From: Gammaproteobacteria bacterium
GTDB lineage: Bacteria > Pseudomonadota > Gammaproteobacteria > Chromatiales > Chromatiaceae
Length of the DNA stretch: 62,573 nucleotides
NCBI GenBank assembly: GCA_020445255.1
Contig: JAGRGY010000025.1
Coordinates: forward strand, 1 to 62,573
Direction of reading: 5' to 3'
The notes beneath the pieces were generated by a model. That model had not been told where the DNA came from. It was given only the letters and a program-made list of their open reading frames with translations, and did not search any database. The position numbers and the translations under genes are program-made. Positions 11,076 through 22,384 of this stretch are shown here, one piece after another (positions within the stretch are counted from its first letter, which is position 1; the number at the start of each line of letters is the position of its first letter).

Positions 11076-12962
11076 TTACGCCGAACGCCGCTTCAGATGG
11101 ATCAGCAACAGTGACACCGCGGCGGGCGTGACGCCCGGGATTCGGCCGGCCTGACCGATCGTCTCGGGCCGCTGACGGGCGAGCTTTTCGCTGACCTCGG
11201 CCGACAGGCCCTTGACGTTGGCGTAGTCGAGATCGCCGGGCAGGCGGATTGTCTCGGCGCGACGCGTACGCTCCACCTCGGCGAACTGGCGATCGATGTA
11301 GCCCGAGTACTTGGCCTGGATCTCGACCTGCTCGACGACCTGGTCGCGGACGTCGGCATCGATGTCGCCGCGCCCGATCGCCGCGATCGACGTGATGCCG
11401 GCATAATCGGCCTGCGGGCGCGCGATCAGGTCGAGTGCGCGTGCCTCCTTGCGCAGCACGTCGCCGAGCAGCGCCTCGCTGGTCGCATCGTCGAGGTCAC
11501 CCGGTCGCAGCCAACTGGCGTGCAGCCGCTGGCGTTCGTGCTCGACCGCGGCGCGCTTGCGTTCGAAGAACGACCATTGCGTGTCATCGACCAGGCCGAG
11601 CCTGCGCCCGGTCTCGGTCAGACGCAGATCGGCATTGTCCTCGCGCAGCATCAGGCGGTACTCGGCGCGCGACGTGAACATCCGATACGGCTCCTGCGTG
11701 CCGCGTGTGATCAGGTCGTCGACCAGCACGCCGAGGTAGGCCTCGTCGCGACGCGGCGACCACGGCTCGCGGTCACCCACCTGCAGCGCGGCGTTGCAGC
11801 CGGCCAGCAGGCCCTGTGCGGCGGCTTCTTCGTAACCGGTCGTGCCGTTGATCTGGCCGGCGAAGTAAAGGCCGTCGATGAACTTGGTCTCGAGCGATGC
11901 CTTGAGGTCGCGCGGATCGAAGAAGTCGTACTCGATCGCATAACCCGGGCGCGTGATGCGCGCGTTTTCGAAACCGCGCATCGAGCGCACCAGTTCCCAC
12001 TGCACGTCGAACGGCAGCGAGGTCGAAATGCCGTTTGGATACACCTCGTGACTGGTCAGGCCCTCGGGTTCGATGAAGATCTGGTGCGAGTCCTTGTCGG
12101 CGAAGCGCACGACCTTGTCCTCGATCGACGGACAGTAGCGCGGACCCACGCCCTCGATGACACCGGTATACATCGGTGAGCGCGACATGCCGCCGCGGAT
12201 CAGTTCGTGGGTACGTGCGTTGGTGCGCGTGATGTGGCACGACACCTGACGCGGGTGCGCGGAACGCGTACCCATGAACGAGAACACCGGCTCAGGATCG
12301 TCACCGGGCTGCTCCTCGAGCACGGAGTAGTCGATCGTGCGGCTGTCGATGCGCGGCGGCGTGCCGGTCTTGAGTCGACGCACGTTGAACGGCAGTTCAC
12401 GCAGGCGCTGCGCCAGTGCGTTGCTGGGCGGGTCGCCGGCGCGGCCGCCCGCGTAGTTCTGCAGACCGATATGGATGCGCCCGCCGAGGAAGGTGCCGAC
12501 GGTCAGCACCACCGCGCGCGCAGCGAAGCGCAGGCCCATCTGCGTGACCACGCCGGTGACATGGCCGTTGTCGACCACCAGATCGTCGACGGCCTGCTGG
12601 AACAGATCGAGATTCGGTTCCCGCTGCAATGCATCGCGCACAGCGGCCCTGTACAGCGCACGGTCGGCCTGGGCACGGGTCGCGCGAACCGCCGGTCCCT
12701 TGCGCGAGTTGAGCGTGCGGAACTGGATCCCCGCCTGATCCGCCGCGCGTGCCATCAGGCCGCCGAGGGCGTCGATCTCCCTGACCAGGTGCCCCTTGCC
12801 GATGCCGCCGATGGCCGGATTGCAGCTCATCGCGCCGAGCGTCTCGATGCTGTGGGTGAGCAGCAGCGTGCGTGCACCCATGCGGGCGGAGGCGAGCGCG
12901 GCCTCGCTGCCGGCGTGGCCGCCGCCGACCACGATCACATCGTAGTTGTGCGCGTGTTGCAT
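11076..12962 (-). CDS. mnmG: tRNA uridine-34 5-carboxymethylaminomethyl modification enzyme MnmG
   Basis: FAD-dependent partner of MnmE, which makes cmnm5U at the wobble position of certain tRNAs. 628 aa from the chosen start, the usual length. FAD-binding [10 protein letters not shown] at the N-terminus, [11 protein letters not shown], the conserved [10 protein letters not shown] motif and a C-terminal helical tail. The start at ATG 12960-12962 ([14 protein letters not shown]) fits the family; an in-frame ATG ten codons upstream gives an unconserved extension. Normally adjacent to mnmE and rsmG; here separated from both by inserted blocks. Confidence 0.96.
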   Translation of the reverse strand: MQHAHNYDVIVVGGGHAGSEAALASARMGARTLLLTHSIETLGAMSCNPAIGGIGKGHLVREIDALGGLMARAADQAGIQFRTLNSRKGPAVRATRAQADRALYRAAVRDALQREPNLDLFQQAVDDLVVDNGHVTGVVTQMGLRFAARAVVLTVGTFLGGRIHIGLQNYAGGRAGDPPSNALAQRLRELPFNVRRLKTGTPPRIDSRTIDYSVLEEQPGDDPEPVFSFMGTRSAHPRQVSCHITRTNARTHELIRGGMSRSPMYTGVIEGVGPRYCPSIEDKVVRFADKDSHQIFIEPEGLTSHEVYPNGISTSLPFDVQWELVRSMRGFENARITRPGYAIEYDFFDPRDLKASLETKFIDGLYFAGQINGTTGYEEAAAQGLLAGCNAALQVGDREPWSPRRDEAYLGVLVDDLITRGTQEPYRMFTSRAEYRLMLREDNADLRLTETGRRLGLVDDTQWSFFERKRAAVEHERQRLHASWLRPGDLDDATSEALLGDVLRKEARALDLIARPQADYAGITSIAAIGRGDIDADVRDQVVEQVEIQAKYSGYIDRQFAEVERTRRAETIRLPGDLDYANVKGLSAEVSEKLARQRPETIGQAGRIPGVTPAAVSLLLIHLKRRSA

Positions 12963-13096
12963 TCCGGAGATCCCGCCGAAAAGATTTCGCAAAAACAGAC
13001 GGTTATTTTAATCCACAAAGCCGGCGGCCGTCATCGGCGCAATGTTCGCGGGTGACGCCGGGTCCCATCCGGTGAGGCGAGTCACGGAGAGCCCCT

Positions 13097-13618
13097 ATGC
13101 GAATGTTGCTGCTGGCAGTCATGCTGGTCACCACCGCCCGCGCCGAGGCGGTGGACCCCGGCCCGCTGCCCGAGTTCACCAACCGGTCCGACGAGGGCTG
13201 GTTCAACAGCGCGCCGCTGGTCGTCGACGATCTTCGCGGCCAGGTCGTGTTGGTCGACATCTGGACCTTCGGCTGCTGGAACTGCTACCGCTCGTTCCCG
13301 TGGCTGAATGCCCTGGAGCAGCGCCTGAGCGGAGAGGACTTCCGCGTGATCGGCATTCATTCACCGGAATTCGCCCACGAAAAGGATCCGGCGCGGGTCA
13401 GCGCCAAGATCGCGGAGTTCGGCCTGCATCATCCGGTCATGCTGGATAACGACTTTGCCTATTGGCGGGCACTCGGCAATCGCTACTGGCCGGCCTACTA
13501 TCTGGTGGACAGGCGCGGGTCGATTCGTCATGTCCACGTCGGTGAGACCCACGAGGGCGATGCGCGCGCCGTAGAGATCGAGCGGCAGATCCGCGCGCTG
13601 CTCGCCGAACCGTCGTGA
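13097..13618 (+). CDS. periplasmic thioredoxin-like protein (TlpA/DipZ-like, CWNC)
   Basis: 173 aa. A short signal peptide (MRMLLLAVMLVTTARA) is followed by a thioredoxin fold whose active site is WTFGCWNC (Cys60 and Cys63) rather than WCGPC. The CWNC variant is typical of the DipZ C-terminal domain and NHL-repeat-linked redoxins. The cis-proline region reads YWPAYYLVDRRG. Probably a disulfide reductase or peroxidase-type redoxin in the periplasm. Divergent from mnmG, upstream of the moxR operon but 95 bases away, so co-transcription is uncertain. Confidence 0.85.
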   Translation: MRMLLLAVMLVTTARAEAVDPGPLPEFTNRSDEGWFNSAPLVVDDLRGQVVLVDIWTFGCWNCYRSFPWLNALEQRLSGEDFRVIGIHSPEFAHEKDPARVSAKIAEFGLHHPVMLDNDFAYWRALGNRYWPAYYLVDRRGSIRHVHVGETHEGDARAVEIERQIRALLAEPS

Positions 13619-13712
13619 CCGGCCCCGGCCACACCCTGGGGCCGAAACGACTGGAGAAAGCGGGCGTCGCGCCGATACGCTGCGTACGGGAATCATCGGG
13701 GATTCGATTCGC

Positions 13713-14654
<942 letters not shown>

Positions 14655-14697
14655 GCGCCGGCGCGGTGCTACGCGTACCGGAAGTAGGTCTGCGCCC

Positions 14698-15633
14698 ATG
14701 TCGTTGAGCAGCTTCGCGCGCGTCGAGCAGTCCGCCGGTGATGGCCGCGTCGAGGTCGGTGCGCGGCGCATCTACATCCTGCCCACCCGCTACGGCGTCA
14801 TCTATGCGGTGCTGCTGTTCCTGATGCTGCTCGGCGCGGTCAACTACGGCAACAATCCTTCCCACCTGCTCACGTTCCTGCTCGGGGCGCTGGGCAGCAA
14901 CGCGATCTATCTCACCTGGCGCAACCTGCGCGGCACGCGCATGCGCTGTCTCGGCAGCGCGCCGGTGTTTGCCGGCCAGCCGGCGGTGTTCGTCGTCGAG
15001 TTCCAGGGTGACGAGCGCGAGCGGCCGGGATTGCAGATCGGGCTCGACGACTGCGAACCCGTGCTGCTCGACCTCGAGGCCACGCAGACCGAACGCCGCG
15101 AGTTACGCATCGATGGACTGCCGCGCGGCCTGCACCCGACCGGCCGGCTGGTTTTGAGCACGCAATACCCGGTTGGGCTGTTTCGCGCGTGGTGTTATGT
15201 CGAATGCGCACAACCGATGCTGGTGTACCCGCGTCCCGGCGAGCGCTGGAACGTGCCCGGCACCGAGGCCGGCACGCGCGACGGCGAGGGCGACGGCGGC
15301 GGGACCGAAGACTTTGCCGGCCTGCGCCGGTATCTGCCGGGCGACCAGCCATCCCGCATCGACTGGAAGAGCTATGCGCGCGATCGCGGCCTGAACACAC
15401 GCCTGTTCAGCTCACACGCGCTGGCGCCGGTCTGGCTCGACTGGGAGGACGCACCGGGGGCGGGTGTCGAGGCCAAGCTGTCGGCGCTGTGTCGCGCGGT
15501 CCTCGACGCCGAGCGCGCGGGCCGTGAATACGGCCTGCGGCTGCCGCAGGGATTGGTATCGCCGGGATCGGGCCCTGCACATCGCCACCAGTGCCTTCGA
15601 CAGCTCGCGCTGCATGGGAGCGAGCATGCGTGA
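14698..15633 (+). CDS. DUF58 domain-containing membrane protein
   Basis: 311 aa. Two hydrophobic helices near residues 25-65 (RYGVIYAVLLFLMLLG and HLLTFLLGALGSNAIYL) precede a cytoplasmic DUF58/VWA-like domain with the hallmark YLPGDQPSRIDWKSYAR. The C-terminal GPAHRHQCLRQLAL is also a normal family ending, so the overlap with the next gene is coupling and not a frameshift. Function unknown; always found beside MoxR ATPases and transglutaminases. Confidence 0.9.
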   Translation: MSLSSFARVEQSAGDGRVEVGARRIYILPTRYGVIYAVLLFLMLLGAVNYGNNPSHLLTFLLGALGSNAIYLTWRNLRGTRMRCLGSAPVFAGQPAVFVVEFQGDERERPGLQIGLDDCEPVLLDLEATQTERRELRIDGLPRGLHPTGRLVLSTQYPVGLFRAWCYVECAQPMLVYPRPGERWNVPGTEAGTRDGEGDGGGTEDFAGLRRYLPGDQPSRIDWKSYARDRGLNTRLFSSHALAPVWLDWEDAPGAGVEAKLSALCRAVLDAERAGREYGLRLPQGLVSPGSGPAHRHQCLRQLALHGSEHA

Positions 15634-17614
15634 CGCCCTGTCGATGCTGCCGATACCCGGGCGTCTGCTCGGTGTGCTGCTTGTGTTGCTGGCCGCGTTG
15701 ATGGCGCCGCATGCGCTCAACCTGAACCCGTCGGTGCTGGCGTTCTTCTATATCGCCAGTGCGTGGCGCATGCTGGTGATCTGGCGGCCGCAATGGATGC
15801 CCGGACGCTGGACCCTGCTGCTGCTGATGATCGCCGCGCTGGCACTGGTCGTGTTCAGTACCGGCGTTGCCGACGGACGACTCGCCGGCACCGCGCTGCT
15901 GGTCGTGATGCTGGGCCTGAAGCTGCTCGAGATACGCGCGCGCCGCGATATCCAGGTCACGGTGTTCCTCGGCTACTTCCTGGTCATGACGCAGTTCCTC
16001 TACGACCAGTCGCTGGCGCTCGCGATCTACCTGTTCGTTGGCGTGCTCGCGCTGACCGTTATCCAGGTCGGGCTGAATCGCGTACATGCGGACATGCGGG
16101 TCCAGGTGCGCAAAACCGCCGGCATGCTGATCGCCGCGCTGCCGATGGCGTCTGTGATGTTCCTGCTGTTTCCGCGCCTCGATTCACCGCTGTGGGCGAT
16201 CAGCTCGTCGGCCGCTGTGACCGGTATCGGCGACGAGATGTCGCTCGGCGACATCGGCGAGCTGACCCAGTCCGATGCAGTCGCGTTCCGCGTCAGGTTC
16301 TTCGGACCGCAGCCGGAACCGACGCAGCGCTATTGGCGCGGTCCCGTGTTGTGGCGCACGGATGGAAGACACTGGTCGCCGGACATACGCCCGATCCGCT
16401 ACACGCAGCCCGCCGGCCGGCGGGCTGCGCCACTAAGCTATGAAACCACCCTCGAGCCGAGCGGCGAACGCTGGTTGTTCGGACTCGACATGGTCGTCGA
16501 TATCCCGCCGAACACGCGCGTCGATGCCAACGGGGCGCTGCTCGCTGCCGAACGCCTCAACAAGCGCTTCACCTACCGTGCCGGCTCGGACCCGGAGATG
16601 CATGCGACCACGCTGGGCAGCCACGAACACGCGCTCGCCCTGCAGCTGCCCGAACGTCTGTCACCACGTGTGCAGCGACTCGCCGCGCAGCTGCGCGGCG
16701 ACGCGCGGGCCGGCGACGACGCCATGCCGATCGCGCTGCAGGCACTCAAATATTTCCGGGAAAACCCGTTCGTGTACACGCTGTCGCCGGGGACGCTGGG
16801 CAGTGACCCGGTCGACGAGTTCCTGTTCGAGACGCGACGGGGTTTCTGTGAACACTACGCGGGCAGCTTCGTCACATTGATGCGTGCGGCCGGCGTGCCG
16901 GCCCGACTCGTGCTCGGCTATCAGGGCGGCGAATACAACCCGCGTGCGGGACACTGGGTGGTACGGCAGTCGGATGCGCATGCGTGGTCGGAGGTGTGGG
17001 TCGCCGGCCAGGGCTGGACGCGGGTCGATCCAACCGCGGCGATTGCACCCGAGCGCATCGAACATCGTATCGACACCGTGCGTTCGCAAGCGGGCGCACA
17101 GGTCGTATTCCAGGCCGCGCCGGACGGCGTATTGTCGGACCTGCTGCGCAACGCCGTGTGGATCGCCGACGCCGTCGACCTGGGCTGGCACCGCTGGGTG
17201 ATCGGCTTTTCCGCCGAACGCCAGAGCAGCCTGCTGCAGACGCTCGGTCTGGGAAACCTGCGCGGACTGGGGCTCGCGATCGCACTGCTGATCGGTGCCA
17301 CGCTGGCGGCGGCGCTGGCCTATCTGATTGCGCGCCTGCCGAAACCCATCGTCAACGATCCACTGCCGCGCATGTGGAACCGCTTCATCGACAAGCTGCG
17401 CCGTGCCGGGATCACGGTGCACGGCTGGCAGGGGGCCGATACCGTATGCAGTACGGCGATGCAGCGCTATCCGGCGGCCAGTGATCAGCTGGTCGCGATC
17501 AACCGGCTGTACGTGCAGCTGCGCTACGGGCGGCGTCGCGACCCGCGTCAGATGCAGGCGCTGCGACACCGCATCCGGGTGCTGCGTCTGCGCCCGGCCA
17601 GACAGGCACGCTGA
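15626..17614 (+). CDS. TgpA-type transglutaminase membrane protein (DUF3488/DUF4129)
   Basis: 662 aa. An N-terminal block of about five to six membrane helices (residues ~10-190) is followed by a periplasmic transglutaminase core: GFCEHYAGSF with Cys408 as the predicted nucleophile, HAWSEVWV with the catalytic His, and WTRVDPT with the Asp. One more membrane helix (about 550-575) and a C-terminal cytoplasmic DUF4129-like tail follow. The start is ATG 15626-15628, overlapping the DUF58 gene by 8 bases, with GGGAG six bases upstream. Related to the essential TgpA of Pseudomonas; natural substrate unknown. Confidence 0.91.
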   Translation: MRDALSMLPIPGRLLGVLLVLLAALMAPHALNLNPSVLAFFYIASAWRMLVIWRPQWMPGRWTLLLLMIAALALVVFSTGVADGRLAGTALLVVMLGLKLLEIRARRDIQVTVFLGYFLVMTQFLYDQSLALAIYLFVGVLALTVIQVGLNRVHADMRVQVRKTAGMLIAALPMASVMFLLFPRLDSPLWAISSSAAVTGIGDEMSLGDIGELTQSDAVAFRVRFFGPQPEPTQRYWRGPVLWRTDGRHWSPDIRPIRYTQPAGRRAAPLSYETTLEPSGERWLFGLDMVVDIPPNTRVDANGALLAAERLNKRFTYRAGSDPEMHATTLGSHEHALALQLPERLSPRVQRLAAQLRGDARAGDDAMPIALQALKYFRENPFVYTLSPGTLGSDPVDEFLFETRRGFCEHYAGSFVTLMRAAGVPARLVLGYQGGEYNPRAGHWVVRQSDAHAWSEVWVAGQGWTRVDPTAAIAPERIEHRIDTVRSQAGAQVVFQAAPDGVLSDLLRNAVWIADAVDLGWHRWVIGFSAERQSSLLQTLGLGNLRGLGLAIALLIGATLAAALAYLIARLPKPIVNDPLPRMWNRFIDKLRRAGITVHGWQGADTVCSTAMQRYPAASDQLVAINRLYVQLRYGRRRDPRQMQALRHRIRVLRLRPARQAR

Positions 17615-17660
17615 CGCCGCTGGGCGATCCGCCCTTGCGGTACTGCGCATAGGGATCGAC

Positions 17661-18446
17661 TCAGAACGGCAGCGACAGTGCGCGCGTATCCAGGCCGATC
17701 AGCGCGTGGGCGTGCCGCTGCAGGCGCGCTGGATCGCCGCTGGTATACAGCGTCACCGGCGAATGCGCGGCGCCGGGATTGACGATGCCGAGGCGACGCT
17801 TCAGTTGGTCGACGACGGCCGCGCCAGGATCGAACAGCGCGGCGGCGTCACCCAGAACGTGCCGGATGGCCGGCACCAGAAAAGGAAAATGCGTGCAGCC
17901 CAGCACGTAGCTGTCCACCCCTGCCGCCTGTAACGGGCGTAGCTCCGCGTTGATCAGGTCGTAGACACGCGGGCTGTCGAGTTCACCCGCTTCGACGGCC
18001 TCGACCCAATGCCGACACGGGCACTGCAACACGTCGATCTGGCGGCCGTGGTCGGATACCAGGCGCGCATAGCGTTCGCTGCGCAACGTGCCAGCGGTCG
18101 CGAGCACGGCGACGGTGCCGCTGCGTGAGTGCCGCGCGGCCGGTTTCAGCGCCGGCTCCATGCCGATGATCGGTACGTCGAACTCGGCGCGTAATGCCTC
18201 GACGGCTACCGCGGTGGCCGTGTTGCAGGCAACCACGACCGCAGCGGCCCCCTGCTCGATCAGAAAGCGCGTGATCAGCCGGCTGCGTGCGAGCACGTGC
18301 GCACGATCGCGATCGCCGTACGGCGCGTAGGCGGAATCGGCGACATACAACAATGGTGCACGGCCAACCTCTGCGACGGCATGCCGAAGCACACTGAGTC
18401 CACCGACCCCGGAGTCAAAAAAACCGATTGCCGCTGCGTGGTTCAT
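17661..18446 (-). CDS. murI: glutamate racemase
   Basis: Makes D-glutamate for peptidoglycan. 261 aa. Both catalytic cysteines are in their family contexts: ACNTATA and GCTHFPFL. The N-terminal [12 protein letters not shown] and [13 protein letters not shown] are diagnostic. The ATG overlaps the mnmE stop by 4 bases (ATGA), so it is the last gene of the rpmH-rnpA-yidC-mnmE unit, which is not its usual location. Confidence 0.96.
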   Translation of the reverse strand: MNHAAAIGFFDSGVGGLSVLRHAVAEVGRAPLLYVADSAYAPYGDRDRAHVLARSRLITRFLIEQGAAAVVVACNTATAVAVEALRAEFDVPIIGMEPALKPAARHSRSGTVAVLATAGTLRSERYARLVSDHGRQIDVLQCPCRHWVEAVEAGELDSPRVYDLINAELRPLQAAGVDSYVLGCTHFPFLVPAIRHVLGDAAALFDPGAAVVDQLKRRLGIVNPGAAHSPVTLYTSGDPARLQRHAHALIGLDTRALSLPF

Positions 18447-19795
18447 TTGCCGATGCAGAAGCTGGAGAAGATCTCGCCCAATAGATCGTCGGCACTGAAC
18501 TCGCCGGTGATCGAAGACAGCGCGTGCTGCGCCTGTCGCAGGTCCTCGGCAAGCAATTCACCTGCCCGACCACGGAACAATGCGGCCTGCCCCGCGCGCA
18601 GCGCGACGCGCGCGCACTCGAGCGCATCGATGTGGCGACGGCGCGCGCTGAAATCCCCATCGCCGGGACCCGCATAGGCCATCTGCTGCTTCAGATGGTC
18701 GCGCAGCAGTTCCACACCGGCGCCCGTTTTCGCCGAGAGGCTGATCTCCACCATCCCGGCGAACGAACCGATGGCCGGGGCCACGCCGCTGATGTCGGCC
18801 TTGTTGCGCACCAGCGTAACCGGCAGTGCCGGCGGCAGATCGGCGTCCATCAGACCCGCTGCATCGTGATCGGTGGCGCCATCGAACACCCATAGGGCGT
18901 GGTCGGCGCGCGCGATCTGTACACGTGCGCGACGCACGCCTTCACGCTCGACCGCGTCGTCTGACTCGCGCAGACCAGCGGTATCGATCAGCGTTACCGG
19001 CAGGCCATCGATGTCGATGTGTTCGCGCAGCACGTCGCGCGTCGTTCCTGCGATGTGCGTGACAATCGCACTGTCCTGCCCGGTCAACACGTTCATCAGG
19101 CTCGATTTGCCCGAGTTCGGCAGGCCGGCGATGACGAGTGTCATGCCGTCGCGCAGCACGCGTCCGGTACGTGCATGGCGCAGAACCTCGTCGAAGTCGT
19201 CAATCACTGCATTCAGCCGTACGCCGATCGTGTCATCGGCGAGGAAATCGATCTCCTCCTCGGGAAAGTCGATCGCCGCCTCGACGTGGACGCGCAACCG
19301 GGTGATGGCGTCGATGAGTGAATGCACACGGGTCGAAAAGGCACCGTCCAGCGTGCGCATCGCTGATCGTGCGGCGGCCTGGGTCTGGCTGTCGATCAGA
19401 TCGGCGATCGCCTCGGCCTGGGCGAGGTCGAGCTTGCCGTTGAGGAACGCGCGACGCGAGAACTCTCCGGGCTCGGCGAGACGCGCACCCAGCGCGATGA
19501 TGCGTGAGAGCAGCATGTCCATGACGATCGGACCGCCATGACCTTGCAGCTCGAGCACGTCCTCGCCGGTGAATGACGCGGGAGCCCTGAAGTACAACGC
19601 GATTCCGTGATCGATGGAAAGCCCGCCGGCGTCGCGAAAGTGTGTCAGCGTGGCAACGCGCGTCGGCGGCAGGTGTCCCGTCAGCGCTGCGGCGATAGAC
19701 GGCACGTCGCGTCCCGATATCCTGACGATGCCAACCCCGCCCCGCCCGGGTGGGGTCGCTATCGCGGCGATCGTGTCAGCGGTGGGATCCGCCAT
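18443..19795 (-). CDS. mnmE: tRNA modification GTPase MnmE
   Basis: Acts with MnmG to make cmnm5U34 in tRNA. 450 aa. The N-terminal tetrahydrofolate-binding domain has [19 protein letters not shown] sequence, the central G domain has GLPNSGKSS (G1), [10 protein letters not shown] (G3) and NKAD (G4), and the C-terminus ends FCIGK with the conserved cysteine. It lies 9 bases after yidC and overlaps murI. Confidence 0.97.
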   Translation of the reverse strand: MADPTADTIAAIATPPGRGGVGIVRISGRDVPSIAAALTGHLPPTRVATLTHFRDAGGLSIDHGIALYFRAPASFTGEDVLELQGHGGPIVMDMLLSRIIALGARLAEPGEFSRRAFLNGKLDLAQAEAIADLIDSQTQAAARSAMRTLDGAFSTRVHSLIDAITRLRVHVEAAIDFPEEEIDFLADDTIGVRLNAVIDDFDEVLRHARTGRVLRDGMTLVIAGLPNSGKSSLMNVLTGQDSAIVTHIAGTTRDVLREHIDIDGLPVTLIDTAGLRESDDAVEREGVRRARVQIARADHALWVFDGATDHDAAGLMDADLPPALPVTLVRNKADISGVAPAIGSFAGMVEISLSAKTGAGVELLRDHLKQQMAYAGPGDGDFSARRRHIDALECARVALRAGQAALFRGRAGELLAEDLRQAQHALSSITGEFSADDLLGEIFSSFCIGK

Positions 19796-19804
19796 GGCGC
19801 CACG

Positions 19805-21472
19805 TCACGCCTTGGCGCCTTCTTCGATGCGCTTGGTGATGACCCACTGCTGTGCGATCGACAGAAGGTTGTTGACCACCCAATACAGCACGAGTCCGGC
19901 CGGGAAGAACGCGAACATCACCGTGAACACGAGCGGCAGTGCCAGCATGATCTTCGCCTGCATCGGATCAGGCGGTGGCGGGTTCAGCTTCTGCTGCACG
20001 AACATGGAAACGCCCATGATCAGCGGCAGCACGAAATGCGGGTCCTTGATCGACAGATCCCTTATCCAGAGGATCCACGGCGCCTGTCGCAATTCGACGC
20101 TCTCGAGCAGCACCCAGTAGAGGGCGATGAAGAACGGGATCTGGACGAGCATCGGCAGGCAGCCACCGAGTGGATTGATCTTCTCGGTCTTGTACATCTC
20201 CATCATTGCCTGCTGCATGCGCTGCTTGTCGTCGCCGTAGCGATCTTTGAGCGCCTGGATGCGCGGCGTCAGTTTGCGCATGTTGGCCATCGACCGGTAG
20301 CTGGTCTCTGATAGCTTGAAGAACGCGAGCTTGATCAGGATCGTGAAGATAATGATCGTCCAGCCCCAATTCCCGACGAAACCGTAGATCTGCTCCAGCA
20401 CCCAGTACATCGGCTTGGCGATGAACACCAGCCAGCCGTAATCGACCGTGAGATCGAGACCCTGGGCGAGCTGACCAAGCTCGGCCTGCAACTTCGGGCC
20501 GATGAACAGTTCACCGCCGAAATCCGCGTTGGCACCGGGTTCGATGGTGCGCGGCTCCGAATAAGTGCCGATCACTGCACGCCCGTTGTCGAGACGCTTG
20601 CCGTAGAAATGCTGCGCTTCACCACGTGGAGGCACGCTCGCCGCGAGGAAGTAATGCTGGATCATTGCAATCCAGCCGTCCGCTGCATCGCGATTCAGCT
20701 TGCCTTCTGCGAGTTCGCTGAAACTGTACTTCTGGTACTTGTCTTCCAGGGTGTAGATCGCGCTGCCGGTATAGGTGTTCATGAACATCGTGCGGCCAGA
20801 CTTCACCTCGCCCCGCTGGAGCTGACGGTAATCCCTTGCGGTCAAGGGCGCGTTCGAGCCGTTGACGATCAGCTGCTGCAGCTGCACCGAGTGAAGGCCG
20901 CGCGTGAAGGTGTATCGCTTGATCACCTGAACACCATCGGCGGAACGCCAGGTGAAATCGACGCTGAGCGTATCGGCGTCGCTGGCCATTGTGTATTCAG
21001 CGGCGGCCGTCGAGAACACGGCCTCGTGGGTCGGTGTGCGGTCCTTGTCTGCGCCCAGCAGACCCGACTGGATGATGAAGTAGTCGTCCGGGCGCTGACT
21101 CAACAAACGATACTTGACGTCCTGCTGGTCGACAGCAACCGGGTACTCGACGAGTCGTGCATCGACAATCGTCGCACCGTGCGAATCGATAACCAGGTCG
21201 AGCGTGTCGGTGTGGATCTTCGTCAGTGTCGCCGTGTTGGCGGCCGTTGTCGGCAAGGACGACACGTCTGTAGGCAACACCGGCGTCGCATCGTCAACTG
21301 GCGATGGGGGTTGCCCTTCCGGCGCCTGCACTGCCGGCGCATCTGCTCGCTGCGCAAGCGCTTCGGCAGACTGTTCTTGGCGGTGCGGGCCGTAGTCCTG
21401 TTGCCACGCCTGGTAGATGAGCATACCGAGGAACGCGAGGGCCATGAGCAGGAAGAGACGAACATTATCCAT
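19805..21472 (-). CDS. yidC: membrane protein insertase YidC
   Basis: Inner-membrane insertase and folding catalyst. 555 aa, Gram-negative type: N-terminal membrane helix (VRLFLLMALAFLGMLIYQAW), a large periplasmic beta-sandwich domain, then five C-terminal helices with the conserved GWGWTIIIFTILIK-like, NPLGGCLPMLVQIPFFIALYW and VLYWVVNNLLSIAQQW stretches. The 96-base gap back to rnpA is too short for yidD. Confidence 0.97.
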   Translation of the reverse strand: MDNVRLFLLMALAFLGMLIYQAWQQDYGPHRQEQSAEALAQRADAPAVQAPEGQPPSPVDDATPVLPTDVSSLPTTAANTATLTKIHTDTLDLVIDSHGATIVDARLVEYPVAVDQQDVKYRLLSQRPDDYFIIQSGLLGADKDRTPTHEAVFSTAAAEYTMASDADTLSVDFTWRSADGVQVIKRYTFTRGLHSVQLQQLIVNGSNAPLTARDYRQLQRGEVKSGRTMFMNTYTGSAIYTLEDKYQKYSFSELAEGKLNRDAADGWIAMIQHYFLAASVPPRGEAQHFYGKRLDNGRAVIGTYSEPRTIEPGANADFGGELFIGPKLQAELGQLAQGLDLTVDYGWLVFIAKPMYWVLEQIYGFVGNWGWTIIIFTILIKLAFFKLSETSYRSMANMRKLTPRIQALKDRYGDDKQRMQQAMMEMYKTEKINPLGGCLPMLVQIPFFIALYWVLLESVELRQAPWILWIRDLSIKDPHFVLPLIMGVSMFVQQKLNPPPPDPMQAKIMLALPLVFTVMFAFFPAGLVLYWVVNNLLSIAQQWVITKRIEEGAKA

Positions 21473-21568
21473 TTCGGAATTCAGCTGTGTGACTGGTTGC
21501 TTCGGTGTCGCGGAAAGGCGGCGAGTTTAACCCGATAAGGCGGCCGCCGCATCGCGCCGCGGGGATGA

Positions 21569-21937
21569 TCAGTAACCGCCCGCCGCGTCGTCTCTTTGCG
21601 TTAAGGATTTCAAATGGTGATCCAACGATGCGTTCAGGCTTGGCCGTGCGGCGTTACCCGCCGCGGCCCTGGCCATGATGACGAGATCGAGGCCGTGTAC
21701 GGTGCCGCACAATTGTCTGAACCGTTCGCGGGCGAGTCGCTTCAGACGATTACGCAAAACGGCCGAGGGCACCTGCCGCTTGGAAATCGCAAGACCAAGC
21801 CGGGCGCGCGGACACTTCGATGCCCGGGCGAGGACAGTGAAGTAGCGGTCAGCGGACCGACGCGGCTGTGCGAAGACATGTTCGAACTCGGCGGCCTTCA
21901 ACAGACGCGCCGAACGCGGAAACCCATGCGCGGAAAT
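21569..21937 (-). CDS. rnpA: ribonuclease P protein component, probable ATT start
   Basis: Protein subunit of RNase P, which matures tRNA 5' ends. The body is clear: LGLAISKRQVPSAVLRNRLKRLARERFR carries the RNR motif. No ATG or GTG exists upstream of the conserved N-terminus: between an in-frame TAA (21965-21967) and the core the frame reads ISAHGFPRSARLLKAAEF. The FPRSARLL segment is part of the RnpA fold, so the TTG at 21901 would delete it. ATT at 21935-21937, with AAGG eight bases before it, gives 122 aa, the normal length. I annotate the ATT start as inference; TTG or CTG further in are alternatives. Starts 35 bases after rpmH. Confidence 0.85.
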   Translation of the reverse strand: MSAHGFPRSARLLKAAEFEHVFAQPRRSADRYFTVLARASKCPRARLGLAISKRQVPSAVLRNRLKRLARERFRQLCGTVHGLDLVIMARAAAGNAARPSLNASLDHHLKSLTQRDDAAGGY

Positions 21938-21972
21938 CGGTGTGGCCTTTTCCGGCTGCCCCGATTACCGGC

Positions 21973-22110
21973 TTACTGTGGCGTCAGTCGCACACGGCCT
22001 TTGGCGCGGCGAGCATTGATCACCTTGCGACCGCCGCGGGTGGCCATGCGGGCGCGGAAACCGTGGTTGCGGGCTCTCTTGAGGCGGCTGGGCTGGAATG
22101 TGCGTTTCAT
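21973..22110 (-). CDS. rpmH: 50S ribosomal protein L34
   Basis: 45 aa, highly basic: [17 protein letters not shown] at the start, [19 protein letters not shown] in the middle and RVRLTPQ at the end. This is the standard L34 sequence apart from one residue more than E. coli at the C-terminus. First gene of the leftward rpmH-rnpA-yidC-mnmE-murI unit beside the replication origin. Confidence 0.97.
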   Translation of the reverse strand: MKRTFQPSRLKRARNHGFRARMATRGGRKVINARRAKGRVRLTPQ

Positions 22111-22212
22111 GACGGTGTGGATCCGGGAGGCTAATCGTCGTTTGATTACTGCCCCATTGCCGAGCTGTTATGGCGTGGCAGCGGGATCAGCCTGCAAAAC
22201 AAAAGGGGGCGC

Positions 22213-22242
22213 ATGCTACCGAACAAGCCGCCAGCATGTCAA
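22213..22242 (-). promoter_or_regulatory. sigma-70 promoter of rpmH
   Basis: On the minus strand a perfect TTGACA (22242-22237) and TAGCAT (22218-22213) are 18 bases apart, about 100 bases before rpmH. Confidence 0.7.
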
Positions 22243-22308
22243 TGCGTCGGGCAGGAGGCGACGTCTCACACGGGCTGATCGCGCATTGGCTCAGAGCAGG
22301 GGCGGAGC

Positions 22309-22336
22309 TATCGTAAGTGTGTATTTACTTACGATA
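22309..22336. repeat. 10-bp perfect inverted repeat upstream of dnaA
   Basis: TATCGTAAGT at 22309-22318 and its exact complement ACTTACGATA at 22327-22336, separated by 8 bases. The right arm recurs once more at 29588-29597, after gyrB. No T run follows, so an operator or origin element is more likely than a terminator. Confidence 0.6.
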
Positions 22337-22375
22337 AACAGACCTGAATTAGTGGTGGTCAATAAGGAACATCCC

Positions 22376-22384
22376 TGTGGATAA
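22376..22384 (-). promoter_or_regulatory. DnaA box (TTATCCACA)
   Basis: TGTGGATAA on the plus strand, i.e. the perfect E. coli-type consensus box TTATCCACA on the minus strand, 228 bases before dnaA. Could serve origin function or dnaA autoregulation. Confidence 0.7.

Noticed and set aside
15464..15633. Possible frameshift joining the DUF58 and transglutaminase genes
   Set aside because: Both proteins have normal family ends; the 8-base overlap with a good ribosome site explains the open frames.
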